DNA from: Loxodes magnus
Taxonomy: Eukaryota > Ciliophora > Karyorelictea > Loxodida > Loxodidae
Direction of reading: 5' to 3'
Assembly (NCBI GenBank): GCA_946699065.1
Contig: CAMPDV010001999.1
Coordinates: forward strand, 1 to 64,000
DNA: 64,000 nt
The position numbers and the translations under genes are program-made. Shown in pieces: positions 30,001-45,000 of the stretch. The notes under the pieces are model-generated. The model saw only the letters and a list, made by a program, of their open reading frames with translations. It was not told the DNA's origin and ran no database searches. Numbering within the stretch: position 1 is the first letter of the stretch; every line of letters starts with the position of its first letter.

Positions 30001-33000
30001 AAGACGGTGAGACTATGGGACGTCAAAACAGGTACCTGTAAGACCATGAGTGGTCACACTAGTTGTGTATCATCTGTGGCTATATCCAGTGATTCAGAGT
30101 TCATCGTATCGGGAAGTGGAGATAAGACGGTGAGACTATGGGACGTCAAAACAGGTACCTGTAAGACCATGAGTGGTCACACTAGTTGTGTATCATCTGT
30201 GGCTATATCCAGTGATTCAGAGTTCATCGTATCGGGAAGTTTAGATAAAACGGTGAGACTATGGGACGTCAAAACAGGTACCTGTAAGACCATGAGTGGT
30301 CACACTAGTTGTGTATCATCTGTGGCTATATCCAGTGATTCAGAGTTCATCGTATCGGGAAGTTTAGATTAGACGGTGAGACTATGGGACGTCAAGACAG
30401 GTACCTGTAAGACCATGAGTGGTCACACACATTATTTATCATCTGTGTCTATATCCAGTGATTCAGAGTTCATCGTATCGGGAAGTCATGATTATACGGT
30501 GAGACTATGGGACGTCAAAACAGGTACCTGTAAGACCATGAGTGGTCACACACATTATGTATTATCTGTGGATATATCCAGTTATTCAGAGTTCATCGTA
30601 TCGGTAAGTTTAGATAAGACGGTGAGACTATGGGACGTCAAAACAGGTACCTGTAAGACCATGAGTGGTCACAATAGTTCTGTATCATCTGTGGCTATAT
30701 CCAGTTATTCAGAGTTCATCGTATCGGGAAGTGGAGATAAGACGGTGAGACTATGGGACGTCAAAACAGGTACCTGTAAGACCATGAGTGGTCATACTTA
30801 TTCTGTATCATCTGTGGCTATATCCAGTGATTCAGAGTTCATCGTATCGGGAAGTTGAGATAAGACGGTGAGACTATGGGACGTCAAGACAGGTACCTGT
30901 AAGACCATGAGTGGTCACACACATTATGTATTATCTGTGGCTATATCCAGTGATTCAGAGTTCATCGTATCGGTAAGTTTAGATAAGACGGTGAGACTAT
31001 GGGACGTCAAAACAGGTACCTGTAAGACCATGAGTGGTCACAATAGTTCTGTATCATCTGTGGCTATATCCAGTGATTCAGAGTTCATCGTATCGGGAAG
31101 TTTAGATAAAACGGTGAGACTATGGGACGTCAAAACAGGTACCTGTAAGACCATGAGTGGTCACACTAGTTGTGTATCATCTGTGGCTATATCCAGTGAT
31201 TCAGAGTTCATCGTATCGGGAAGTGATGATAAGACGGTGAGACTATGGGACGTCAAAACAGGTACCTGTAAGACCATGAGTGGTCACACTAGTTGTGTAT
31301 CATCTGTGGCTATATCCAGTGATTCAGAGTTCATCGTATCGGGAAGTGGAGATAAAACGGTGAGACTATGGGACGTCAAAACAGGTACCTGTAAGACCAT
31401 GAGTGGTCACACTAGTTGTGTATCATCTGTGGCTATATCCAGTGATTCAGAGTTCATCGTATCGGGAAGTGATGATAAGACGGTGAGACTATGGGACGTC
31501 AAAACAGGTACCTGTAAGACCATGAGTGGTCACACTAGTTGTGTATCATCTGTGGCTATATCCAGTGATTCAGAGTTCATCGTATCGGGAAGTGGAGATA
31601 AGACGGTGAGACTATGGGACGTCAAAACAGGTACCTGTAAGACCATGAGTGGTCACACTAGTTGTGTATCATCTGTGGCTATATCCAGTGATTCAGAGTT
31701 CATCGTATCGGGAAGTCATGATTAGACGGTGAGACTATGGGACGTCAAAACAGGTACCTGTAAGACCATGAGTGGTCACACACATTATGTATCATCTGTG
31801 GCTATATGCAGTTATTCAGAGTTCATCGTATCGGGAAGTGATGATAAGACGGTGAGACTATGGGACGTCAAAACAGGTACCTGTAAGACCATGAGTGGTC
31901 ACACTAGTTGTGTATCATCTGTGGCTATATCCAGTGATTCAGAGTTCATCGTATCGGGAAGTGGAGATAAGACGGTGAGACTATGGGACGTCAAAACAGG
32001 TACCTGTAAGACCATGAGTGGTCACACTAGTTGTGTATCATCTGTGGCTATATCCAGTGATTCAGAGTTCATCGTATCGGGAAGTGATGATAAGACGGTG
32101 AGACTATGGGACGTCAAAACAGGTACCTGTAAGACCATGAGTGGTCACACTAGTTGTGTATCATCTGTGGCTATATCCAGTGATTCAGAGTTCATCGTAT
32201 CGGGAAGTGGAGATAAGACGGTGAGACTATGGGACGTCAAAACAGGTACCTGTAAGACCATGAGTGGTCACACTAGTTGTGTATCATCTGTGGCTATATC
32301 CAGTGATTCAGAGTTCATCGTATCGGGAAGTTTAGATAAAACGGTGAGACTATGGGACGTCAAAACAGGTACCTGTAAGACCATGAGTGGTCACACTAGT
32401 TGTGTATCATCTGTGGCTATATCCAGTGATTCAGAGTTCATCGTATCGGGAAGTCATGATAAGACGGTGAGACTATGGGACGTCAAAACAGGTACCTGTA
32501 AGACCATGAGTGGTCACACACATTATTTATCATCTGTGTCTATATCCAGTGATTCAGAGTTCATCGTATCGGGAAGTTTAGATTAGACGGTGAGACTATG
32601 GGACGTCAAAACAGGTACCTGTAAGACCATGAGTGGTCACACTAGTTGTGTATCATCTGTGGCTATATCCAGTGATTCAGAGTTCATCGTATCGGGAAGT
32701 GATGATAAGACGGTGAGACTATGGGACGTCAAAACAGGTACCTGTAAGACCATGAGTGGTCACAATAGTTCTGTATCATCTGTGGCTATATCCAGTGATT
32801 CAGAGTTCATCGTATCGGGAAGTTTAGATAAAACGGTGAGACTATGGGACGTCAAAACAGGTACCTGTAAGACCATGAGTGGTCACAATAGTTCTGTATC
32901 ATCTGTGGCTATATCCAGTGATTCAGAGTTCATCGTATCGGGAAGTCATGATTAGACGGTGAGACTATGGGACGTCAAAACAGGTACCTGTAAGACCATG

Positions 33001-36000
33001 AGTGGTCACACTAGTTGTGTATCATCTGTGGCTATATCCAGTGATTCAGAGTTCATCGTATCGGGAAGTGATGATAAGACGGTGAGACTATGGGACGTCA
33101 AAACAGGTACCTGTAAGACCATGAGTGGTCACAATATTTCTGTATCATCTGTGGCTATATCCAGTGATTCAGAGTTCATCGTATCGGGAAGTTTAGATTA
33201 GACGGTGAGACTATGGGACGTCAAAACAGGTACCTGTAAGACCATGAGTGGTCACACTAGTTGTGTATCATCTGTGGCTATATCCAGTGATTCAGAGTTC
33301 ATCGTATCGGGAAGTTTAGATAAAACGGTGAGACTATGGGACGTCAAAACAGGTACCTGTAAGACCATGAGTGGTCACACTAGTTGTGTATCATCTGTGG
33401 CTATATCCAGTGATTCAGAGTTCATCGTATCGGGAAGTGATGATAAGACGGTGAGACTATGGGACGTCAAGACAGGTACCTGTAAGACCATGAGTGGTCA
33501 CACTAGTTGTGTATCATCTGTGGCTATATCCAGTGATTCAGAGTTCATCGTATCGGGAAGTTGAGATAAGACGGTGAGACTATGGGACGTCAAAACAGGT
33601 ACCTGTAAGACCATGAGTGGTCACACTAGTTGTGTATCATCTGTGGCTATATCCAGTGATTCAGAGTTCATCGTATCGGGAAGTGGAGATAAGACGGTGA
33701 GACTATGGGACGTCAAAACAGGTACCTGTAAGACCATGAGTGGTCACAATAGTTCTGTATCATCTGTGGCTATATCCAGTGATTCAGAGTTCATCGTATC
33801 GGGAAGTCATGATTAGACGGTGAGACTATGGGACGTCAAAACAGGTACCTGTAAGACCATGAGTGGTCACACTAGTTGTGTATCATCTGTGGCTATATCC
33901 AGTGATTCAGAGTTCATCGTATCGGGAAGTCATGATTAGACGGTGAGACTATGGGACGTCAAAACAGGTACCTGTAAGACCATGAGTGGTCACACAGATT
34001 GAGTATATGCTGTGGCAATATCCAGTGATTCAGAGTTCATCGTATCGGGAAGTGATGATAAGACGGTGAGACTATGGGACGTCAAGACTGGTACCTGTAA
34101 GACCATGAGTGGTCATAAAAGTTCTGTATTATCTGTGGATATATCCAGTGATTCAGAGTTCATCGTATCGGGAAGTGATGATAAGACGGTGAGACTATGG
34201 GACGTCAAGACAGGTACCTGTAAGACCATGAGTGGTCATAAAAGTTCTGTATCATCTGTGGCTATATCCAGTGATTCAGAGTTCATCGTATCGGGAAGTT
34301 TAGATAAGACGGTGAGACTATGGGACGTCAAAACAGGTACCTGTAAGACCATGAGTGGTCACACACATTATTTATCATCTGTGGCTATATCCAGTGATTC
34401 AGAGTTCATCGTATCGGGAAGTTTAGATAAAACGGTGAGACTATGGGACGTCAAAACAGGTAACTGTAAGAACATGAGTGGTCACACTAGTTCTGTATCA
34501 TCTGTGTCTATATCCAGTGATTCAGAGTTCATCGTATCGGGAAGTGATGATAAGACGGTGAGACTATGGGACGTCAAAACAGGTACCTGTAAGACCATGA
34601 GTGGTCACACTAGTTGTGTATCATCTGTGGCTATATCCAGTGATTCAGAGTTCATCGTATCGGGAAGTCATGATAAAACGGTGAGACTATGGGACGTCAA
34701 AACAGGTACCTGTAAGACCATGAGTGGTCACACACATTATGTATCATCTGTGTCTATATCCAGTGATTCAGAGTTCATCGTATCGGGAAGTCATGATTAT
34801 ACGATGAGACTATGGGACGTCAAGACAGGTACCTGTAAGACCATGAGTGGTCACACTAGTTGTGTATCATCTGTGGCTATATCCAGTGATTCAGAGTTCA
34901 TCGTATCGGGAAGTCATGATAAGACGGTGAGACTATGGGACGTCAAAACAGGTACCTGTAAGACCATGAGTGGTCACACTAGTTCTGTATCATCTGTGGC
35001 TATATCCAGTGATTCAGAGTTCATCGTATCGGGAAGTCATGATTATACGGTGAGACTATGGGACGTCAAAACAGGTACCTGTAAGACCATGAGTGGTCAC
35101 ACACATTATGTATCATCTGTGTCTATATCCAGTGATTCAGAGTTCATCGTATCGGGAAGTCATGATTATACGATGAGACTATGGGACGTCAAGACAGGTA
35201 CCTGTAAGACCATGAGTGGTCACACTAGTTGTGTATCATCTGTGGCTATATCCAGTGATTCAGAGTTCATCGTATCGGGAAGTGGAGATAAGACGGTGAG
35301 ACTATGGGACGTCAAAACAGGTACCTGTAAGACCATGAGTGGTCACACTAGTTGTGTATCATCTGTGGCTATATCCAGTGATTCAGAGTTCATCGTATCG
35401 GGAAGTAGAGATAAGACGGTGAGACTATGGGACGTCAAGACAGGTACCTGTAAGACCATGAGTGGTCACACTAGTTGTGTATCATCTGTGGCTATATCCA
35501 GTGATTCAGAGTTCATCGTATCGGGAAGTGGAGATAAGACGGTGAGACTATGGGACGTCAAAACAGGTACCTGTAAGACCATGAGTGGTCACAATATTTC
35601 TGTATCATCTGTGGCTATATCCAGTGATTCAGAGTTCATCGTATCGGGAAGTTTAGATTAGACGGTGAGACTATGGGACGTCAAAACAGGTACCTGTAAG
35701 ACCATGAGTGGTCACACTAGTTGTGTATCATCTGTGGCTATATCCAGTGATTCAGAGTTCATCGTATCGGGAAGTTTAGATAAAACGGTGAGACTATGGG
35801 ACGTCAAAACAGGTACCTGTAAGACCATGAGTGGTCACACTAGTTGTGTATCATCTGTGGCTATATCCAGTGATTCAGAGTTCATCGTATCGGGAAGTGA
35901 TGATAAGACGGTGAGACTATGGGACGTCAAGACAGGTACCTGTAAGACCATGAGTGGTCACACTAGTTGTGTATCATCTGTGGCTATATCCAGTGATTCA

Positions 36001-39000
36001 GAGTTCATCGTATCGGGAAGTCATGATAAGACGGTGAGACTATGGGACGTCAAAACAGGTACCTGTAAGACCATGAGTGGTCACACTAGTTGTGTATCAT
36101 CTGTGGCTATATCCAGTGATTCAGAGTTCATCGTATCGGGAAGTGGAGATAAGACGGTGAGACTATGGGACGTCAAAACAGGTACCTGTAAGACCATGAG
36201 TGGTCACAATAGTTCTGTATCATCTGTGGCTATATCCAGTGATTCAGAGTTCATCGTATCGGGAAGTCATGATTAGACGGTGAGACTATGGGACGTCAAA
36301 ACAGGTACCTGTAAGACCATGAGTGGTCACACTAGTTGTGTATCATCTGTGGCTATATCCAGTGATTCAGAGTTCATCGTATCGGGAAGTCATGATTAGA
36401 CGGTGAGACTATGGGACGTCAAAACAGGTACCTGTAAGACCATGAGTGGTCACACAGATTGAGTATATGCTGTGGCAATATCCAGTGATTCAGAGTTCAT
36501 CGTATCGGGAAGTGATGATAAGACGGTGAGACTATGGGACGTCAAGACTGGTACCTGTAAGACCATGAGTGGTCATAAAAGTTCTGTATTATCTGTGGAT
36601 ATATCCAGTGATTCAGAGTTCATCGTATCGGGAAGTGATGATAAGACGGTGAGACTATGGGACGTCAAGACAGGTACCTGTAAGACCATGAGTGGTCATA
36701 AAAGTTCTGTATCATCTGTGGCTATATCCAGTGATTCAGAGTTCATCGTATCGGGAAGTTTAGATAAGACGGTGAGACTATGGGACGTCAAAACAGGTAC
36801 CTGTAAGACCATGAGTGGTCACACTAGTTCTGTATCATCTGTGGCTATATCCAGTGATTCAGAGTTCATCGTATCGGGAAGTTTAGATAAAACGGTGAGA
36901 CTATGGGACGTCAAAACAGGTAACTGTAAGAACATGAGTGGTCACACTAGTTCTGTATCATCTGTGTCTATATCCAGTGATTCAGAGTTCATCGTATCGG
37001 GAAGTTTAGATAAGACGGTGAGACTATGGGACGTCAAAACAGGTACCTGTAAGACCATGAGTGGTCACACTAGTTGTGTATCATCTGTGGCTATATCCAG
37101 TGATTCAGAGTTCATCGTATCGGGAAGTCATGATTATACGGTGAGACTATGGGACGTCAAAACAGGTACCTGTAAGACCATGAGTGGTCACACACATTAT
37201 GTATCATCTGTGTCTATATCCAGTGATTCAGAGTTCATCGTATCGGGAAGTCATGATTATACGATGAGACTATGGGACGTCAAGACAGGTACCTGTAAGA
37301 CCATGAGTGGTCACACTAGTTGTGTATCATCTGTGGCTATATCCAGTGATTCAGAGTTCATCGTATCGGGAAGTCATGATAAGACGGTGAGACTATGGGA
37401 CGTCAAAACAGGTACCTGTAAGACCATGAGTGGTCACACTAGTTCTGTATCATCTGTGGCTATATCCAGTGATTCAGAGTTCATCGTATCGGGAAGTCAT
37501 GATTATACGGTGAGACTATGGGACGTCAAAACAGGTACCTGTAAGACCATGAGTGGTCACACACATTATGTATCATCTGTGTCTATATCCAGTGATTCAG
37601 AGTTCATCGTATCGGGAAGTCATGATTATACGATGAGACTATGGGACGTCAAGACAGGTACCTGTAAGACCATGAGTGGTCACACTAGTTGTGTATCATC
37701 TGTGGCTATATCCAGTGATTCAGAGTTCATCGTATCGGGAAGTGGAGATAAGACGGTGAGACTATGGGACGTCAAAACAGGTACCTGTAAGACCATGAGT
37801 GGTCACACTAGTTGTGTATCATCTGTGGCTATATCCAGTGATTCAGAGTTCATCGTATCGGGAAGTAGAGATAAGACGGTGAGACTATGGGACGTCAAGA
37901 CAGGTACCTGTAAGACCATGAGTGGTCACACTAGTTGTGTATCATCTGTGGCTATATCCAGTGATTCAGAGTTCATCGTATCGGGAAGTGGAGATAAGAC
38001 GGTGAGACTATGGGACGTCAAAACAGGTACCTGTAAGACCATGAGTGGTCACACTAGTTGTGTATCATCTGTGGCTATATCCAGTGATTCAGAGTTCATC
38101 GTATCGGGAAGTGGAGATAAGACGGTGAGACTATGGGACGTCAAAACAGGTACCTGTAAGACCATGAGTGGTCACACACATTATGTATCATCTGTGTCTA
38201 TATCCAGTGATTCAGAGTTCATCGTATCGGGAAGTGGAGATAAGACGGTGAGACTATGGGACGTCAAAACAGGTACCTGTAAGACCATGAGTGGTCACAC
38301 TAGTTGTGTATCATCTGTGGCTATATCCAGTGATTCAGAGTTCATCGTATCGGGAAGTGGAGATAAGACGGTGAGACTATGGGACGTCAAAACAGGTACC
38401 TGTAAGACCATGAGTGGTCACACTAGTTGTGTATCATCTGTGGCTATATCCAGTGATTCAGAGTTCATCGTATCGGGAAGTTTAGATAAAACGGTGAGAC
38501 TATGGGACGTCAAGACAGGTACCTGTAAGACCATGAGTGGTCACACTAGTTGTGTATCATCTGTGGCTATATCCAGTGATTCAGAGTTCATCGTATCGGG
38601 AAGTGATGATAAGACGGTGAGACTATGGGACGTCAAAACAGGTACCTGTAAGACCATGAGTGGTCACACTAGTTGTGTATCATCTGTGGCTATATCCAGT
38701 GATTCAGAGTTCATCGTATCGGGAAGTGGAGATAAGACGGTGAGACTATGGGACGTCAAAACAGGTACCTGTAAGACCATGAGTGGTCACACTAGTTGTG
38801 TATCATCTGTGGCTATATCCAGTGATTCAGAGTTCATCGTATCGGGAAGTGATGATAAGACGGTGAGACTATGGGACGTCAAAACAGGTACCTGTAAGAC
38901 CATGAGTGGTCACACTAGTTGTGTATCATCTGTGGCTATATCCAGTGATTCAGAGTTCATCGTATCGGGAAGTGGAGATAAGACGGTGAGACTATGGGAC

Positions 39001-42000
39001 GTCAAAACAGGTACCTGTAAGACCATGAGTGGTCACACTAGTTGTGTATCATCTGTGGCTATATCCAGTGATTCAGAGTTCATCGTATCGGGAAGTTTAG
39101 ATAAAACGGTGAGACTATGGGACGTCAAAACAGGTACCTGTAAGACCATGAGTGGTCACACTAGTTGTGTATCATCTGTGGCTATATCCAGTGATTCAGA
39201 GTTCATCGTATCGGGAAGTCATGATAAGACGGTGAGACTATGGGACGTCAAAACAGGTACCTGTAAGACCATGAGTGGTCACACTAGTTGTGTATCATCT
39301 GTGGCTATATCCAGTGATTCAGAGTTCATCGTATCGGGAAGTAGAAATTAGACGGTGAGACTATGGGACGTCAAAACAGGTACCTGTAAGACCATGAGTG
39401 GTCACACTAGTTGTGTATCATCTGTGGCTATATCCAGTGATTCAGAGTTCATCGTATCGGGAAGTCATGATAAGACGGTGAGACTATGGGACGTCAAAAC
39501 AGGTACCTGTAAGACCATGAGTGGTCACAATAGTTCTGTATCATCTGTGGCTATATCCAGTGATTCAGAGTTCATCGTATCGGGAAGTTTAGATAAAACG
39601 GTGAGACTATGGGACGTCAAAACAGGTACCTGTAAGACCATGAGTGGTCACAATAGTTCTGTATCATCTGTGGCTATATCCAGTGATTCAGAGTTCATCG
39701 TATCGGGAAGTCATGATTAGACGGTGAGACTATGGGACGTCAAAACAGGTACCTGTAAGACCATGAGTGGTCACACTAGTTGTGTATCATCTGTGGCTAT
39801 ATCCAGTGATTCAGAGTTCATCGTATCGGGAAGTGATGATAAGACGGTGAGACTATGGGACGTCAAGACAGGTACCTGTAAGACCATGAGTGGTCACACT
39901 AGTTGTGTATCATCTGTGGCTATATCCAGTGATTCAGAGTTCATCGTATCGGGAAGTTTAGATAAGACGGTGAGACTATGGGACGTCAAAACAGGTACCT
40001 GTAAGACCATGAGTGGTCACACTAGTTCTGTATCATCTGTGGCTATATCCAGTGATTCAGAGTTCATCGTATCGGGAAGTTTAGATAAAACGGTGAGACT
40101 ATGGGACGTCAAAACAGGTACCTGTAAGACCATGAGTGGTCACAATATTTCTGTATCATCTGTGGCTATATCCAGTGATTCAGAGTTCATCGTATCGGGA
40201 AGTGATGATAAGACGGTGAGACTATGGGACGTCAAAACAGGTACCTGTAAGACCATGAGTGGTCACACTAGTTGTGTATCATCTGTGGCTATATCCAGTG
40301 ATTCAGAGTTCATCGTATCGGGAAGTTTAGATAAGACGGTGAGACTATGGGACGTCAAAACAGGTACCTGTAAGACCATGAGTGGTCACACTAGTTGTGT
40401 ATCATCTGTGGCTATATCCAGTGATTCAGAGTTCATCGTATCGGGAAGTGGAGATAAGACGGTGAGACTATGGGACGTCAAGACAGGTACCTGTAAGACC
40501 ATGAGTGGTCACACTAGTTGTGTATCATCTGTGGCTATATCCAGTGATTCAGAGTTCATCGTATCGGGAAGTCATGATAAGACGGTGAGACTATGGGACG
40601 TCAAAACAGGTACCTGTAAGACCATGAGTGGTCACACTAGTTGTGTATCATCTGTGGCTATATCCAGTGATTCAGAGTTCATCGTATCGGGAAGTGGAGA
40701 TAAGACGGTGAGACTATGGGACGTCAAAACAGGTACCTGTAAGACCATGAGTGGTCACAATAGTTCTGTATCATCTGTGGCTATATCCAGTGATTCAGAG
40801 TTCATCGTATCGGGAAGTCATGATTAGACGGTGAGACTATGGGACGTCAAAACAGGTACCTGTAAGACCATGAGTGGTCACACTAGTTGTGTATCATCTG
40901 TGGCTATATCCAGTGATTCAGAGTTCATCGTATCGGGAAGTCATGATTAGACGGTGAGACTATGGGACGTCAAAACAGGTACCTGTAAGACCATGAGTGG
41001 TCACACAGATTGAGTATATGCTGTGGCAATATCCAGTGATTCAGAGTTCATCGTATCGGGAAGTGATGATAAGACGGTGAGACTATGGGACGTCAAGACT
41101 GGTACCTGTAAGACCATGAGTGGTCATAAAAGTTCTGTATTATCTGTGGATATATCCAGTGATTCAGAGTTCATCGTATCGGGAAGTGATGATAAGACGG
41201 TGAGACTATGGGACGTCAAGACAGGTACCTGTAAGACCATGAGTGGTCATAAAAGTTCTGTATCATCTGTGGCTATATCCAGTGATTCAGAGTTCATCGT
41301 ATCGGGAAGTTTAGATAAGACGGTGAGACTATGGGACGTCAAAACAGGTACCTGTAAGACCATGAGTGGTCACACTAGTTCTGTATCATCTGTGGCTATA
41401 TCCAGTGATTCAGAGTTCATCGTATCGGGAAGTTTAGATAAAACGGTGAGACTATGGGACGTCAAAACAGGTAACTGTAAGAACATGAGTGGTCACACTA
41501 GTTCTGTATCATCTGTGTCTATATCCAGTGATTCAGAGTTCATCGTATCGGGAAGTTTAGATAAGACGGTGAGACTATGGGACGTCAAAACAGGTACCTG
41601 TAAGACCATGAGTGGTCACACTAGTTGTGTATCATCTGTGGCTATATCCAGTGATTCAGAGTTCATCGTATCGGGAAGTCATGATTATACGGTGAGACTA
41701 TGGGACGTCAAAACAGGTACCTGTAAGACCATGAGTGGTCACACTAGTTGTGTATCATCTGTGGCTATATCCAGTGATTCAGAGTTCATCGTATCGGGAA
41801 GTCATGATAAGACGGTGAGACTATGGGACGTCAAAACAGGTACCTGTAAGACCATGAGTGGTCACACTAGTTCTGTATCATCTGTGGCTATATCCAGTGA
41901 TTCAGAGTTCATCGTATCGGGAAGTCATGATAAGACGGTGAGACTATGGGACGTCAAAACAGGTACCTGTAAGACCATGAGTGGTCACACTAGTTCTGTA

Positions 42001-45000
42001 TCATCTGTGGCTATATCCAGTGATTCAGAGTTCATCGTATCGGGAAGTCATGATTATACGGTGAGACTATGGGACGTCAAAACAGGTACCTGTAAGACCA
42101 TGAGTGGTCACACACATTATGTATCATCTGTGTCTATATCCAGTGATTCAGAGTTCATCGTATCGGGAAGTCATGATTATACGATGAGACTATGGGACGT
42201 CAAGACAGGTACCTGTAAGACCATGAGTGGTCACACTAGTTGTGTATCATCTGTGGCTATATCCAGTGATTCAGAGTTCATCGTATCGGGAAGTGGAGAT
42301 AAGACGGTGAGACTATGGGACGTCAAAACAGGTACCTGTAAGACCATGAGTGGTCACACTAGTTGTGTATCATCTGTGGCTATATCCAGTGATTCAGAGT
42401 TCATCGTATCGGGAAGTAGAGATAAGACGGTGAGACTATGGGACGTCAAGACAGGTACCTGTAAGACCATGAGTGGTCACACTAGTTGTGTATCATCTGT
42501 GGCTATATCCAGTGATTCAGAGTTCATCGTATCGGGAAGTGGAGATAAGACGGTGAGACTATGGGACGTCAAAACAGGTACCTGTAAGACCATGAGTGGT
42601 CACACTAGTTGTGTATCATCTGTGGCTATATCCAGTGATTCAGAGTTCATCGTATCGGGAAGTAGAGATAAGACGGTGAGACTATGGGACGTCAAAACAG
42701 GTACCTGTAAGACCATGAGTGGTCACACACATTATGTATCATCTGTGTCTATATCCAGTGATTCAGAGTTCATCGTATCGGGAAGTCATGATTATACGGT
42801 GAGACTATGGGACGTCAAAACAGGTACCTGTAAGACCATGAGTGGTCACACACATTATGTATCATCTGTGTCTATATCCAGTGATTCAGAGTTCATCGTA
42901 TCGGGAAGTCATGATTATACGATGAGACTATGGGACGTCAAGACAGGTACCTGTAAGACCATGAGTGGTCACACTAGTTGTGTATCATCTGTGGCTATAT
43001 CCAGTGATTCAGAGTTCATCGTATCGGGAAGTGGAGATAAGACGGTGAGACTATGGGACGTCAAAACAGGTACCTGTAAGACCATGAGTGGTCACACTAG
43101 TTGTGTATCATCTGTGGCTATATCCAGTGATTCAGAGTTCATCGTATCGGGAAGTAGAGATAAGACGGTGAGACTATGGGACGTCAAGACAGGTACCTGT
43201 AAGACCATGAGTGGTCACACTAGTTGTGTATCATCTGTGGCTATATCCAGTGATTCAGAGTTCATCGTATCGGGAAGTGGAGATAAGACGGTGAGACTAT
43301 GGGACGTCAAAACAGGTACCTGTAAGACCATGAGTGGTCACACTAGTTGTGTATCATCTGTGGCTATATCCAGTGATTCAGAGTTCATCGTATCGGGAAG
43401 TCATGATTATACGGTGAGACTATGGGACGTCAAAACAGGTACCTGTAAGACCATGAGTGGTCACACACATTATGTATTATCTGTGGATATATCCAGTTAT
43501 TCAGAGTTCATCGTATCGGTAAGTTTAGATAAGACGGTGAGACTATGGGACGTCAAAACAGGTACCTGTAAGACCATGAGTGGTCACAATAGTTCTGTAT
43601 CATCTGTGGCTATATCCAGTTATTCAGAGTTCATCGTATCGGGAAGTGGAGATAAGACGGTGAGACTATGGGACGTCAAAACAGGTACCTGTAAGACCAT
43701 GAGTGGTCATACTTATTCTGTATCATCTGTGGCTATATCCAGTGATTCAGAGTTCATCGTATCGGGAAGTTGAGATAAGACGGTGAGACTATGGGACGTC
43801 AAGACAGGTACCTGTAAGACCATGAGTGGTCACACACATTATGTATTATCTGTGGCTATATCCAGTGATTCAGAGTTCATCGTATCGGTAAGTTTAGATA
43901 AGACGGTGAGACTATGGGACGTCAAAACAGGTACCTGTAAGACCATGAGTGGTCACAATAGTTCTGTATCATCTGTGGCTATATCCAGTGATTCAGAGTT
44001 CATCGTATCGGGAAGTTTAGATAAGACGGTGAGACTATGGGACGTCAAAACAGGTACCTGTAAGACCATGAGTGGTCACACTAGTTCTGTATCATCTGTG
44101 GCTATATCCAGTGATTCAGAGTTCATCGTATCGGGAAGTTTAGATAAAACGGTGAGACTATGGGACGTCAAAACAGGTACCTGTAAGACCATGAGTGGTC
44201 ACAATAGTTGTGTATCATCTGTGGCTATATCCAGTGATTCAGAGTTCATCGTATCGGGAAGTGGAGATAAAACGGTGAGACTATGGGACGTCAAAACAGG
44301 TACCTGTAAGACCATGAGTGGTCACACTAGTTGTGTATCATCTGTGGCTATATCCAGTGATTCAGAGTTCATCGTATCGGGAAGTGATGATAAGACGGTG
44401 AGACTATGGGACGTCAAAACAGGTACCTGTAAGACCATGAGTGGTCACACTAGTTGTGTATCATCTGTGGCTATATCCAGTGATTCAGAGTTCATCGTAT
44501 CGGGAAGTGGAGATAAGACGGTGAGACTATGGGACGTCAAAACAGGTACCTGTAAGACCATGAGTGGTCACACTAGTTGTGTATCATCTGTGGCTATATC
44601 CAGTGATTCAGAGTTCATCGTATCGGGAAGTTTAGATAAAACGGTGAGACTATGGGACGTCAAGACAGGTACCTGTAAGACCATGAGTGGTCACACTAGT
44701 TGTGTATCATCTGTGGCTATATCCAGTGATTCAGAGTTCATCGTATCGGGAAGTGATGATAAGACGGTGAGACTATGGGACGTCAAAACAGGTACCTGTA
44801 AGACCATGAGTGGTCACACTAGTTGTGTATCATCTGTGGCTATATCCAGTGATTCAGAGTTCATCGTATCGGGAAGTGGAGATAAAACGGTGAGACTATG
44901 GGACGTCAAAACAGGTACCTGTAAGACCATGAGTGGTCACACTAGTTGTGTATCATCTGTGGCTATATCCAGTGATTCAGAGTTCATCGTATCGGGAAGT

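Larger units (their letters stand above)
27301..30600 (+). repeat. 15-unit (1,845-bp) segmental duplication
   Basis: Ten TSC units (codon 36 order G, H, G, L, D, G, D, G, L, L-TAG) at 27301-28527 recur at 29146-30372. In both copies they are followed by THYL-H-Y and THYVL-D-Val34 units. TAG 28525 and 30370 correspond. Confidence 0.87.
33700..43400 (+). repeat. Three copies of the T-D-TGA-headed block
   Basis: Blocks headed by NSS-H-TAG, TSC-H-TAG and T-D-TGA start near 33690, 36150 and 40701, 2,460 and 4,551 bp apart. Each continues through D-D units, two K-S-S units, the Asn8/Asn11 unit and H-D-Y-T-M series. They differ by unit gains and by codon 36/38 residues. Confidence 0.85.
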
